Source: Entamoeba invadens IP1
Lineage: Eukaryota; Evosea; Mastigamoebida; Endamoebidae
Reading direction: 5' to 3'
NCBI RefSeq assembly: GCF_000330505.1
Contig: NW_004191811.1
Span: forward strand, 49,722 to 76,232
DNA: 26,511 nt
Position numbers and translations under genes: made by a program. A model generated the notes under the pieces. The model made no database searches and was not told where the DNA came from. It saw nothing but the letters and a program-made list of their open reading frames with translations. This document shows, in pieces, positions 1 through 11,422 of the stretch. Position 1 is the stretch's first letter. Each line of letters begins with the position of its first letter.

Positions 1-2186
1 ATCGCATATCCAGATGGAGCACACGACACACAAGCATTGTCAACTCTCTTGTTGCCGACTTCGCACGATGTACAAGCACCACTTTTTCTGTCACACTTTT
101 TACATTCAGTGGAACATTGCTGGCACTGCAAAACGCCGCCTTCTGAGTATGTGAGGTCGCCACACAACGTACACACTCCATTGTCAAAGCCATATCCAGC
201 AGCACACGTGAGACATTTACCATTTGTTGCATTGCAACTTGCACACGACGAGTCACACAACTTGCAAGTGGTTTGTCCCTCAACGTCTTGGTATTCCATA
301 TCACTACAACTCTGACACACAGAACTCGTGTAGTAAGTCCCCCTTGGACATATGGCACACTTCCCAATCGCAAGACCATACCCAGTCACACAGTTGACAC
401 AATACCCATTCGTCGCATCACACCCATCACATTTCGTGTCACATTGCTGACATGAAGACGAGCCGGCAGCTGAGTATGTCATTTCTCCACAACTCTTACA
501 CTCAGAAGAGCCTTCACCAGCATAGGTACCCGCCTTGCATGTGTCGCATTTGTTTGTTGTTTGGTTTGCCATTGTTCCAGAATTGCACAATGAACACACT
601 CCATTTGATATAACAGCACCACTTACACAAGCGTTACACTTGCCATTTGTTCTATCACATGGCCCTTGACACAGAACATTACACGTTTTGCAACTTGTTG
701 ATCCTGTTGTGTTGGCATAAGTCCCATCTACACAAGGATCACATTGCAAACTTTTTGGTGATGGCGAGTAAGTTCCAAGTGAACAATACTCACATTTATT
801 TGCAACACTGTATGTACCAGTACTGCAAATAGAACATGTTGTTGTTGTAATTCCCATACCCGACTCACATGACGTGCAATATCCATTTGTCTTATCACAA
901 CTCAAACACATCGAACTGCAACTTTTGCACGTTGTGCTTCCTGCAAATGAGTATTGCATGTCGGGACACGTTACACAACTTCCACCACTTTGGTACGTGC
1001 CAGCCGAGCACGTGTCACATTTTCCATTGTTTAGAGCATAACCGTCATAGCAAGATAAACAGTTTCCATTTGTTTGGTCGCACGTTTTACAACTTGTGGA
1101 ACACGTTGTACACCCACTTGAACCACCAAGTGAGTAATACCCAGTCGCACACTTTGAACACAACGAAGTTCCACCACTCGAATAATACGATGCGGGACAT
1201 ATTGAACAGTTCTTATTTGACGAATCGTACGAATAGCCAACATTACATGAAGTGCACTCCCCCGTCGTTATTGAACACACTCCACAACTTGTGGAAACGC
1301 ATTGTACACACGTCGAACTTTTAGTTGTGGAATAAAACCCATCTGCACATGGTTCACAAGAAGAACTACCCTCTTTAGCCGCATAAGTCCCTGCCAAACA
1401 ATTGAAACAATAAGCACTTCCAATGTTGGAATATGTACCTTGTTGGCACTTTAAACAGTTTGTTGACGCTAAAAGTGAATTTGAATATGTTCCTCCAGCA
1501 CACGCTGTGCACGAAGCACTGCCAGAAGATTGGGAATAATACCCACCAGGACACGAAGTGCACGTTGTTGCTCCTTTATTAGAATAATACCCAGCATAAC
1601 ATGATCGACAAGATGCTGACCCACTATTAATTGAATATGTTCCTGCATCACATGGTGTACAACTTGATGATCCTGAAGAAGAATAATAGCCAGAATTACA
1701 AGTTGAGCATGTAGAAGACCCAGACGATGACGAATAGGTACCAGAGTTACAATTTGTGCATTTAGAAGACCCGGATGATGAATATGTACCAGCTGAACAA
1801 ATGGTACATGTAGAAGCTCCACTAGTAGAATAATGCCCCGCACTACATTTTGTGCACGAAGAAGCACCACCAGCAGAATACGTTCCTGCTGCACAATTTG
1901 AACATGAAGTCGAACCATAATTCGAAGCACATTTACCAGGATTACACTTTGTACATGATGATGACCCAGAACTTGAAGCATAATATCCAGGAGAACACTT
2001 TGTACACGACGAAGCACCAGAGCCTGAATACGAACCAGAAGAACATGAAGTACATGATGTCGTTGTACCACCCGAGGAATAAGTCCCTGCTTGACAAGAA
2101 TAACAAGAAGTTCCAGAAAGGTATAGCCCACTACTACATGATGTCGCGGCAAACACATTCGTAGTTAATAAAAATATATAAAACAT
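1..2186 (-). CDS. CXXC-rich repeat surface protein, 3' end outside window (partial)
   Basis: Open reading frame of 728 complete codons from ATG at 2186 to the window edge without a stop, so the C terminus is missing. The first ~15 residues (MFYIFLLTTNVFA, then ATSC) look like a signal peptide. Residues ~17-295 are about 17 tandem units of 16-18 residues of the form C-x2-C-x2-G-x-Y-S-(G/S-rich)-C, the GCC2/GCC3 (ephrin-receptor-like) pattern. From ~296 on the pattern changes to furin-receptor-like units, CxxCxxxCxxC-D-x-TNG-x-CxxC-xxGY. One early unit has GKC instead of GTY. Entamoeba carries such domains in CXXC-rich surface proteins, in the Igl lectin subunit and in the extracellular part of receptor-type TMK kinases; which of these it is depends on the unseen C terminus (GPI signal, or transmembrane segment plus kinase). 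Export and many disulfides are inferred. No intron is needed. Plus-strand frames across it are shadows. Confidence 0.9.
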   Translation of the reverse strand, partial: MFYIFLLTTNVFAATSCSSGLYLSGTSCYSCQAGTYSSGGTTTSCTSCSSGSYSGSGASSCTKCSPGYYASSSGSSSCTKCNPGKCASNYGSTSCSNCAAGTYSAGGASSCTKCSAGHYSTSGASTCTICSAGTYSSSGSSKCTNCNSGTYSSSSGSSTCSTCNSGYYSSSGSSSCTPCDAGTYSINSGSASCRSCYAGYYSNKGATTCTSCPGGYYSQSSGSASCTACAGGTYSNSLLASTNCLKCQQGTYSNIGSAYCFNCLAGTYAAKEGSSSCEPCADGFYSTTKSSTCVQCVSTSCGVCSITTGECTSCNVGYSYDSSNKNCSICPASYYSSGGTSLCSKCATGYYSLGGSSGCTTCSTSCKTCDQTNGNCLSCYDGYALNNGKCDTCSAGTYQSGGSCVTCPDMQYSFAGSTTCKSCSSMCLSCDKTNGYCTSCESGMGITTTTCSICSTGTYSVANKCEYCSLGTYSPSPKSLQCDPCVDGTYANTTGSTSCKTCNVLCQGPCDRTNGKCNACVSGAVISNGVCSLCNSGTMANQTTNKCDTCKAGTYAGEGSSECKSCGEMTYSAAGSSSCQQCDTKCDGCDATNGYCVNCVTGYGLAIGKCAICPRGTYYTSSVCQSCSDMEYQDVEGQTTCKLCDSSCASCNATNGKCLTCAAGYGFDNGVCTLCGDLTYSEGGVLQCQQCSTECKKCDRKSGACTSCEVGNKRVDNACVSCAPSGYA

Positions 2187-5080
2187 CAAATTTGTAATTT
2201 ATTTAATTGAATTAAACAAGTTTATTTTGTAAACTTTCATGTGTTTATTTAAAAATATAATTGATATAATTAAATATATTGTAATAATATAAATATATTG
2301 TTCAATTATAATACAAATTCACAACTATTGTAAATACATGCTTCAACATTGGAACTGTTTTATATTATGCAAAACATGAAAAAATAACAAATCATAATAA
2401 TTATTATAAGTTTTTTAAGTTTTAGAAAAAAGTTAGTTTTTGAAAGTTGAACGAAATCAAGTTATTTAATAATATATAAAGTCAGTCCGATAATGATGTT
2501 CACCTCAGAATCTTCTAAATAACGGCTAAATCTTCTTCAAAAATGTAAATATTATAATAAAACACCAATAACTTCACTAATAACATTTTCTTTTAATATT
2601 ATGTTTTTCTTTTTCCAAATCAAAAAGAACATAAAAACAATAAATTCAGATAATTTCAAGATCTTCTCGTTTTTTGGTCGAAATCAACAAACGCCCCGGG
2701 AACCATGCCGAAATGACGATCTCAAGTTGAGACCATTCAATCGGCGAGAGTTGGCGGGTTTCCACTTGTTGGGTTGAATATGGGGAGGTTTACCGTCGGG
2801 TCATTTCGGCACGTAGCCGCAATTAGTTTGTTAATATATATTTACAATTCAATTCAATTTAATACAAAGAACAAACATCTTATGTTTTTAGTTCATAAAG
2901 AATGTTTAAGTTCTTTAAAATCAAGGATAAAACTATAAGTGTTTTGTTGGCTTTGTTATTCACTCTTTATTCCTAATGATAAGTCTGTATTATTTTAAGG
3001 GGTTTTATAGAATAATTGATAGTTTTGTATAGATTGTTATAATAATTTTATTTATCATTCAATTTAATGATAAATAAATAAAGTGACACACCAAGTATTT
3101 TATCGGATTTAAATTCAACTCAAATACATTTTACTGCAAGTTTTATTAATTTTTTTTTATTATTCGTTTTCGTTATATTTTTCAATAATAAACAGTTAAA
3201 AATGTAAAAATCTATTTAAAACCATATTTTAACTATAAAATACTTATAAATAAAACTTTAATTGATGAATTTAAAGCTTTGATTCTTTTTGTTTTTACAA
3301 AGACCAAGTGAAAATATAAATAAAATTTAAAAAAGTTTTTTATATTAAACAGAAAAAAACTATAAAATATGAAACTCTTAATTAATCATTTAGAGTTGTC
3401 CTTATTATTTATGCCCAGCCGAGCCAAAGTAAGGTTTGTTCTTTATATTGATTTATCTTCCGTTGTTTAATACGTTTAATAATCATCAATCATTTACTGA
3501 ATGTCTAACATTCCTATAATTCATTTATAATTTTGATAAAAAACATTATTTTTATAAAATGTTTTTACTTAAGATGTATGTTATATTATACTATTATATG
3601 CTATAATTTATAATTATAATTATTATGCTTATTTATTAGTTTATAAAATTATTATTATATTAAGAATAATTATTCAAACATCAACTTATTCTTTAATAAA
3701 TAACAGTGTTCAGACACACAACATTCAAATAGTGTATTTAACATGTTGTTAACAGCTTTTTATTAACAACAAAACTCACTCTTGATATCCAAGAATGTGT
3801 TCAATAAAGTTGACTTAATTAATTCATAAAACTAAAACAATATTATAATTTACTATCAATAAAACTATTTATTTTTCATTTTATTTTCAAAAAAATCAAC
3901 AACCTTACAATTATAAATGTTGTGCATTTACCTATCATTCATTTCAATTTATTTATTCAATAAATGTTATCAAAGAGTCCATCACAACAATTTGAAATTC
4001 CAATTTTTCAAAATAAAAAAATATAAATTATTTTAACAGGGATTCGTTTTTTAACTTTTTATAACACATATTTTAACACATTACCCTTTATGACGAACAA
4101 TAATATTATAACCTTATCCCACGTGTATCATATATAACACTTTGTGTTTAAACATATTGAAATAAATATCATCGTTAAGAGAAACGATGACCATTTTTTA
4201 GATAAATACAAAAACAAAGGTCTTATTTTTCGTTCCAAAAAAACAAAAATTATTGCAAATTTTACCCGTCACTTCGCAACGGGTTTGTTTCAAAACAATA
4301 TTTGTAAAACATTATTTTTAAAATTTACAAATACAATACTTGACTTACAAAAAGCGTTTATATTATTGGCCAGTTAATAAATCCATTTTCCTACTACAAA
4401 CAAATAAATCAAAATTGTTCCAAAAAATGAGCGAAAACGGAAAATCAAGGGTTTTTGTTCTAATGAATAATAACAATAAATATTAATTGATTATGTTTTA
4501 CATTGTTTTAATTTCGAAGTTTTGGAGCATTCCCAAACTAGTTTATAGACCCCCTATAAAATAAACTTTAAAAAACGGAAATTTATTTAATAAACTCGAG
4601 ATTTCCCGATTTTTAGACCCCTTTAATTTTGTTCAATGTTATCTAAAGTGTTAAAAGACTGACTCCATATTTATTAATAATAATATATATGTTTTTTTAA
4701 TTAATAATAATTTATACAAACACATTAAAAGTTATTTTAACGAAATAACCGTTAATAGAAAAAACTTTTAAATCAATATCAAAAAATAATTACTTCTAAG
4801 ATATTAATTCTTTTATAGTTTTTGACTAACCATGAAAAACATGATTAATTAAATCGATTATTTAATTGTCAAAAGTTTAATTCAAAATTACATTAAAAAA
4901 TTTTTTAACCCACTGAAGTGCCTAATTCCCATAAGACCAATATTGTAAAAAAAGTAGTGTTTTTTTGAAAAAAAATATATTATAAAGTTCAATTATAGTT
5001 GAAATTAAATGAAATAATAAATTCAACCCGTAATCTAAATACACTACAATCAATTGTTATTTATGGAAAAAACTTTTCCC
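2187..5080. other. AT-rich intergenic DNA, no gene seen
   Basis: About 2.9 kb of very AT-rich sequence upstream of the cysteine-rich gene. Apart from the GC-rich foldback at 2706-2811 I see only A/T runs. A 77-codon open frame at 4144-4377 has no family resemblance, and I do not call it. Confidence 0.6.
2706..2811. other. GC-rich foldback, candidate structured RNA or MITE
   Basis: A 106-bp island, far richer in G+C than the DNA around it, closed by a perfect 12-bp inverted repeat: TGCCGAAATGAC at 2706-2717 against GTCATTTCGGCA at 2800-2811. Inside are a self-complementary TCTCAAGTTGAGA (2720-2732) and an ATTCAA/TTGAAT pair (about 2736 and 2774) that would form further stems, giving a branched cloverleaf-like fold. 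It does not fit tRNA boxes A and B, and I do not recognise it as an snRNA or SRP RNA. It may be a non-coding RNA gene or a small foldback transposon. Strand is unknown. Confidence 0.4.
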
Positions 5081-6429
5081 AACACCCAGAGTTTCCCAAA
5101 GTAATCAAAAAACGGTAGCAGATTTGATTTATTTTTGGTTCTTCCAAGCCTTCTCAAAACTGTTAAATAAATTAAAGATCAAGACGTCAAAAACATATTT
5201 CATTTTTTTCCTTTGAATAAAGTAAAAATACAAAAATAAACCTAAAGTTTTATTTTAGATAACTATTTTAAACAATTTATTATTCATTAAAATATAGTTT
5301 TTTGTTTTATATGAAACTACTATTAAATATATATATTTAAATTAATTATTTAACTAATGTAAAAATAATAAACCTTAATTTATTGGTAAAATAATAAGCA
5401 TAAAAATCCCGATTTTGTATTTACAAAAATTGTAAAATATTTAAAATTTCAAAACATTTAAATATAAATAAAAACACCAAACTCGCTTAAAAACCACTTA
5501 TTGCCAGACCAAATTTTAAAAATGTTTTTTATATTTAAATTATATATAATAAAAACATATTTGAGAAAAATTAAAACAACTAAGATATACCATTGAAAAT
5601 AAAAAACCGTGTATATAATAAAAATTATTAAAAATTTAAATGAGTTTTTTAATCTTTTTGAATATGCCATTTGAAAAACAATTCAATTGTAAATATAAAT
5701 TTACAACAATAAATTACTTTTTTAAACAAAATGAAAACCAATTATGTTAATTGTTTTAATTTATAATATATAGTTTTAAACGAGACAAGAATTGTGATTG
5801 CCATAATTATTGTTGCTTAATTATAATAAAATATTATAGAAAATGTAATTATAATTGTAATTTGTGCTATAAGAGAACGATCTGAGAACAAATATAAACA
5901 ACTAAAGTTGACATGAATAAAAAACCTTTCAAGGTTCGAGAAAAGTTTTGATGTTGGCCTACCTGCCCACAATAAAGTACATGATGTTGTACGTGTGGGC
6001 TGTGGTTCTTAGTTGATTCTTGAGTTGCCAAGCCTGTAATTAATTTGTTTTTTATCTGTTGCGTTAAAATTGGTATAATAATAATTTAATAAATTAATTG
6101 GTTATTTATTTTAGAAATAACAATAAAATTGTAGCTCATATGCCCGTTCTTACAGTTAAATTTACACAAATTTACATCATTTTTTGTTTAAACAATCCAA
6201 CAACATTTTAAATTGATTGGTTGTTTTTGTGGGTATTATTATTAGGATTACCACTTATTAATAGGAATTTCGCTCATTTTTATTTTTGAATCAATTAATA
6301 AAAAACAGAATTTACCAACAAACTTTTTTCCAATTATTTTTTTAAAATAAAATTTATTTTGATATGACAAAAACAAAAAATTATCAAATCTGCTTCCGTT
6401 TTTCAATACTTGGGAAACTTTGCAACACC
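5081..6429. repeat. Degenerate inverted-repeat pair, old TIR element?
   Basis: The segment 5081-5140 resembles the reverse complement of 6372-6429. Both contain AGTTTCCCAA, then AAAAACGG, then AGCAGATTTGAT, with scattered mismatches and small indels. The 1.2 kb between is AT-rich without a coding frame. This looks like an old, decayed TIR transposon; no target duplication could be fixed, so the true ends are uncertain. Confidence 0.4.
5944..6040. other. GC-richer stem-loop segment, candidate small RNA
   Basis: A short GC-richer segment in AT-rich DNA. GCCCACA (about 5974) pairs with TGTGGGC (about 5994), and GTAC pairs with GTAC inside that stem. An outer TTGGC (about 5953) can pair with GCCAA (about 6027). 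Just upstream AACCTTTCAAGGTT (5923-5936) is another near-palindrome. I cannot assign it to a known RNA family; C/D-box or H/ACA signals are not convincing. Confidence 0.25.
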
Positions 6430-6541
6430 TCTAAAATTTGATTTGTTTTTTTTCTATTTCAAATTATATACAAATTCAAAAATATAGTCTATAGGAAACT
6501 GGGAAAAAATTAAGTCTAGTTCCCGAAATTTATGGGGCAGG

Positions 6542-6972
6542 CTTTTCCCACCCTCATCCTGTCTAAAAATAGACTATTTTAACTATTTGATATAATTTTT
6601 TAATTATAATTATAGTAAATGGGCGTTTTGGATAATATTTGGTCATATCCCGAAATCAAGAAATGCCGAAAAATCACCTCGAGTTAGTAGAAACCGAGTG
6701 AGACAGAGCATTGATAAGAAGGCTCATAAAGACGCACTCAAACAGTCTGTTTGTGCACCATTTCACCCACTTTCCAAGTCCTCCCTTGGCGCGGATCCCC
6801 CCTGACCCCCCAGCAAGCAGGGGGAACCACACCCGCGTCCACACAGTACGGACAAGGAAAGTGGGTGACATGGGGACGCACAAACAGTGGCTGAAAAATG
6901 GACTTCCTTCAAAAAACACTCGCGGCAAATATTTTGTTTTGGTAAACGGGGTGAGGGTGGGAAAGGACAGTC
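6542..6972. repeat. Nested GC-rich inverted repeat / long hairpin element
   Basis: Outer arms: 6542-6559 (CTTTTCCCACCCTCATCC) matches the complement of 6949-6966 with about one mismatch. Inner arms: TGTTTGTGC at 6748-6756 pairs with 6878-6886, and TCACCCACTTTCC at 6763-6775 pairs perfectly with 6856-6868. The loop carries a CCCCC...GGGGG hairpin near 6808-6825 and a GCGG/CCGC pair. The core is GC-rich in a strongly AT-rich background. Open frames on both strands of the core (6674-6928 minus, 6711-6989 plus) are explained by the stop-poor GC-rich palindrome, and I do not call them genes. Either a foldback MITE or a structured RNA locus; no clear target-site duplication was found. Confidence 0.5.
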
Positions 6973-7155
6973 ACCAATTAATATTTTAATATAATAAATT
7001 ATTAAATTTTAGTTGTTTATCGATATTCATTTGAAATTATTATGGCAATAAATGGCGATAATTATAATAGTTTATATTATATTATTAATTATTTTTTATT
7101 AAATTTTTAAATATAATTTAGTATATAATTATATAATTATAATATAATTATATTA

Positions 7156-7989
7156 CAGGCAGTGAAGTGAAGGTATAATTTTCAATTGAATACTAAATAA
7201 AAGGGGTTTGAGAATAATACAACAATTTTACGTCATATTTTTACTGTTTTTTTTCGGGTTTAAATTTTTGGTCAATAAAACTAAAAAAATATTTTGAAAA
7301 AATTTAGACCCATTTTTAGATTATTTTTAAATTCGACTTTGCTGAAAAAATAAGTTGAAAAATAAAATTGAACGAACTTAAAAAATAAATTGAAGTCGAA
7401 AGAAGAAAATAGCAAACACCAAGCATTAACTCTTGTTAAAAAAGAAAACAAAGATTAAATATTTTTGGTGTCATTTTACACGTTTGTTATTGTTATTTTG
7501 TCATTATTTAGCCACTTATTACATAAATATTCAATTATTAAATTTTATTACATCATCTTTAAGATCTTTAATTAATGGTAAGTTGCGAGTGTGGTTATTG
7601 GCTATTGGGCGATATACTAAAAACAAACACACTTATCATCTGTTTGAGTTGTGATGAAGCAGGATTTATGGAGTTTGCTTTGTTGCCAAGTTTAGTTAAG
7701 TGATGTTTTTTATTGGTTTATTCGCTTCTTGGTTTATGTGTGGTTGTTGTTTTTCTTTAGTTTTTAAATGATTAAAAGAACTATAAAATATAATTTCCAA
7801 ACAAACAAAATGGTAACAAGATAATTAAAATGTCAATATTTATTATAATAAAAAGGACAAATTCGGTTTGTTAAATAAAGGTTTTATTGAGAATGACAAT
7901 TTCAGCCAACCAAAATAAAATATTTCGAGATAAGAAAACCCTTTTATTTAGCAATCAATTGAAAATTTATACCTTCACTTCACTACCTG
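7156..7989. mobile_element. 834-bp TIR element with 7-bp flanking duplication
   Basis: The left end starts CAGGCAGTGAAGTGAAGG (7156) and the right end reads CAGGTAGTGAAGTGAAGG on the opposite strand (7989). The similarity runs about 56 bp with a few mismatches and one indel. TATATTA lies directly outside both ends (7149-7155 and 7990-7996), a good target-site duplication; the nested TA would also fit a Tc1/mariner/pogo insertion. No transposase frame is inside, only a 73-codon AT-rich frame, so it is non-autonomous. The superfamily is unresolved between TA-inserting types and hAT-like (the CAGG start fits both). Confidence 0.75.
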
Positions 7990-8268
7990 TATATTAGTTT
8001 CAATATATTAGGTTTTAATATTATTAAATAGTCATTATAACAATTAGTTGTTATATTTAATTTTTAAAATTTTGTTTAAGATTTCATGTTTTTAATTAGG
8101 TTAGAATAATTGTTTTGAAAATGTGATCCTTATTCAATTTTTTGGAAAGTTTTAAATTTAAAAAATTTCTGAAAAAATGCATTGCCGAATTTATAACAGA
8201 CGTTTTTTGAATCTGTTTACCGGACTATGGATCAATTCAATAAACTTTTAATTTTTTGCTTTCCTGTA

Positions 8269-8775
8269 TACCTTTAATAGTCAATTTTGTCAGCCCGAAA
8301 TAGAGCAATTTACAAATAATGAAAAGTTTTGTGTAGATTATATTTGGGTTTTTTCCCGCCTTTTAAATCTTTTTTATTGTGTTAATTTGAATGTTATTTC
8401 ATTTCAACGATTTTTTTAAACCGCCACGTCACCAATGTTTTAAGCATTATCTGCTATTGAAAAAAACGGACCAATCAGATGTGCATTTTTGTTTTGTAGA
8501 AACCACCAGTTTATGTGGCATTTCAATTTACAAATTAAAAAATATAAACAAAAATATAAATAATGTGGAATTTTGATCAGTAATTACGGGATATAATACA
8601 ATTATAATTATTTTTGTTTGTTTTGCCACAGAAAAACATTTTAATATATTGCTTCAGTTTTCCAATTCATATTTTTAAAGATAAACTTATATTGTAAGTT
8701 GAAAAATCACTTCCTTTCATTCAAAAAACAGTGTAAATTAATTTAAGTTTGTTATTACAAAAAACAGTCGAGAAA
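8269..8775. repeat. Left long terminal inverted repeat
   Basis: Reverse complement of 15139-15645 without a detected difference. A 61-codon frame (8391-8576) is repeated identically in the other arm, which only reflects the arm identity. After 8775 the match drifts with a one-base indel and is soon lost. Confidence 0.85.
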
Positions 8776-9809
8776 TATGGAGTTTGTTTATTCTTTATAG
8801 GGGTGTGATAAACTGGTTGTAAATGATCAATCCCTTGTCGATTTTGGTAGAACTTCCAGAACAAAAACAAGTCATTTTTATCTATTTACCATCTTTTCCT
8901 TGTTTATAAAGAAAAAGGATAACCCTATTATGCACTTTCGGGAATAAGAATAAAAATGTAAGTTTTTGACGTATATTTTTAGAAATTCTATTTAAAATAA
9001 ATTATTTTTAAGTTTTTTATATAAATATAAATAGAAAACAACAAAAATTGAACTGACATTCATTTAAAATATTATATCCGTCATTATGTTCTGAAATAGG
9101 TTTAAATTTGCTTCTCAACATCGTCGTTACTATCAGTATTTTTATTTGTTATTTTTTATAGGTTTTTAAAACCCTTTCAAAATATTAATAGTTTTATTTT
9201 AAAATATTAACAAGAAACACTAATATTAAAATTTTATTTATTATTTATTTTTCCATCAAATTATATTTTATACATTTTATTTTTTAAAGGTCTTTTAAGT
9301 CATTTAATTTATCTAAAAATGAAACTGTTTTCGTACATTATATTACTCGTTATTATAATTTAATTAATATTAACTATTTGATATAAAAATAGCAAATAGT
9401 TGAAAACAAACTAGTTTTTTTGTGAAAGAACAATTATTGATTTATTATTTAGAGCGATTAATAAAAAATATTATTCAAATAGTTTTTTATTTAAATTTCC
9501 AAATTGTTTTGTTATGCTAAAAATAAATTGGTGATTTAACTTTGTCGTAACGATGAAAACAATAAAAAACACACAAAAAGATTCGTAAATATAATAAATA
9601 TAATTATTAATTTAATAAATTTAAGTGAAAAAATAAAATCACAAAACAAAACAATAAATAAACCTATTATATTAATATTTTTATTCATTATTTTATACTA
9701 AACTTAATAATTCAAAACACGAAATATCTCAAGCAAATCATCAACACCAACCAAAAAGCGAAAAAATAAAACACATAACATCACTCTCGCACTTTTTAAT
9801 TTTATATTT
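8776..9809. other. AT-rich interior of the 7.4-kb element, no gene
   Basis: About 1 kb of AT-rich DNA between the left arm and the DDE_1 pseudogene. Near its start (8797-8812) is a 16-base motif, TTATAGGGGTGTGATA, that recurs inverted at 15897-15912. Nothing coding is recognisable. Confidence 0.5.
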
Positions 9810-11422
9810 TTAACTTTTTAATAATATAAATATTATAAAAGTATAATAACCAACAAACAACACCAAAAAATCACTTTTTTTCTTTTTAGTGAGTCTGTCC
9901 TCCTTTTCTTTTTGTGTCTCCAGCATCATACGCTTAACTCCCTTTGGAGCAGCAAGCACAGGCATGTCTTCTCCATATAAAAAAGTCTCATGCATCTCGA
10001 ATAGGCCACATCTACCTTGCATATCTTATAAGCCTTTTCTGAGTCTGGCACATTCTCTTTTTTCTGTTGGTCCAATACTGTCTGGAGAGCTATCCCAGAT
10101 TGTTTAAAAGCACCAACTATCGTTTCAAGTCTATCTTTTGATTTCCAAGAATCATAAATAGACATGATTCTTCTTTCGACAGTGGCTTCTGCAAACTCTA
10201 CTTTGACTTTGAGAAGATCGTCGAACAAGTGATTTGTGTGTTTTCCGTTCTCACACATATACCGTTCGAACTCCATTTTCAAAAGTTCATTCTTCGCGAG
10301 GTACCCCTTGACAGCAGAAAATATAGACAAGTCCAGTGGTTGGCACAAGTGGGATGTATGTGGTTTGAGAAAGAGCACATCAATCCCACTCTTCTTTAAG
10401 GTGTCCAGCGCTGCATTGTGGGACTTGAATCGTCCATAATAAGCACCGCTTTGGCTTTGGTTCCAAGTGCTTTCTGGGACGCCTTAACGTCCGGGACGAG
10501 GACCCTCTCCACCCAAAAACAAAACAATTGAGAATTCATGAAGCCGTTGTCTTGGGTACGAATATGGGCGTGCGAGTGGAGGGAGGCAAAGACGTCCTGG
10601 TTGAGTGTCACTCGACTTGTGATAATCAACGGATCAAGTTGATGACTATCTGCCCGGATACACCCAAGAAGGGCGATTCTGTCACAACGCCCAGGAATTG
10701 GAGTGTATACAGCTTCACCAATAACATGTGAGAAACACACCGACTTCGACACCGCATCAACAAATAAGTCAAAACCAACATCATCCAAGTTATAGACAAG
10801 CGCAGCTGGTTTATCTTCGACAACCTTTTTCAATTAGACTAAATACTCCATGATTATCTCTTTGGTCACAACTGATCTGGACTCCTCCATTAATTCACCT
10901 TTCTAGACACTGAGTTTGTCCATTTTCTAATCGAATCGTAAATTTGCTTCATTGTCACCACCTTTTCTCCCTCTTTCAAAAGCGTCAAGTTTACAAAATC
11001 TTTCACTTCACGAGGTTCCACTAGCTTTTTGCATTTTGAAAAGTTTCAACGAATTGTTTAATTTCATCAATTTTTTCATTATTCAAAACTCGCGGTCGAC
11101 CATCTTCCCCTCCTCCTTTGTTTTTTTCTACCTTTTTTATTTGTTATTCTACACTTCTGGCTCCTCCAAAGAACACTTTAATATCCGTTTTCCATCCACG
11201 ACTCCACCCAACATCTCCTATTTGTTTCATAACGAGCTTTATTTGCTCAAAGTGTGTTTTACACTCATTAACTTCTTTTTCACAACGTTTAAAGTGTTCT
11301 AGATACTCAGGAAATAGTTTCAATCTTTCACACGAAAAAGAGTGGTTGCAGGGAATAGAAGGAATGTTATCAATCGTCTTTTTCTTTGTTACATATTGTT
11401 GAAAATTAGGCTTTTTACTCAT
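9810..11422 (-). pseudogene. DDE_1 (pogo/Tigger/jerky-like) transposase, multiply frameshifted
   Basis: Four minus-strand fragments follow each other in changing frames. 11422-11144 starts with ATG and gives an N-terminal Lys-rich region. Next comes a stretch with GRPRVLNNEKIDEIKQF, like the helix-turn-helix part of these transposases, broken near 11020. 10833-10396 contains YNLDDVGF (first catalytic Asp, near 10785) and, near its end, LIMDD (second). 10378-9926 contains FLKPHTSHLCQPLD (third Asp, near 10333), which in this family reads LPPNTTHxLQPLD. A one-base frame change between LIMDDS and SHNAAL (near 10425) breaks the catalytic core. Another change near 10000 moves the tail into the frame ending at 9810. 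All three Asp positions remain visible, so the copy is only moderately old. It is unrelated to the DDE_3 gene downstream and is probably a nested insertion. Coding DNA here is GC-richer than its flanks. Confidence 0.85.

Noticed and set aside
37..2164. Several plus-strand open frames across the cysteine-rich gene (for example 869-1324)
   Set aside because: They are antisense shadows: His/Thr/Asn-rich products created by the minus-strand TGT/ACA-rich repeats, with one continuous 728-codon frame on the other strand.
2690..2820. tRNA gene in the GC-rich island
   Set aside because: No acceptable A and B boxes or anticodon arm on either strand.
4144..4377. 77-codon plus-strand frame
   Set aside because: AT-rich, no recognisable motif, no composition step at its borders.
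6674..6989. Opposed frames of 84 and 92 codons
   Set aside because: They lie in a GC-rich palindrome that is low in stop codons on both strands; no family resemblance.
8391..8576. 61-codon frame repeated identically at 15338-15523
   Set aside because: The identity is explained by the inverted arms; nothing suggests translation.
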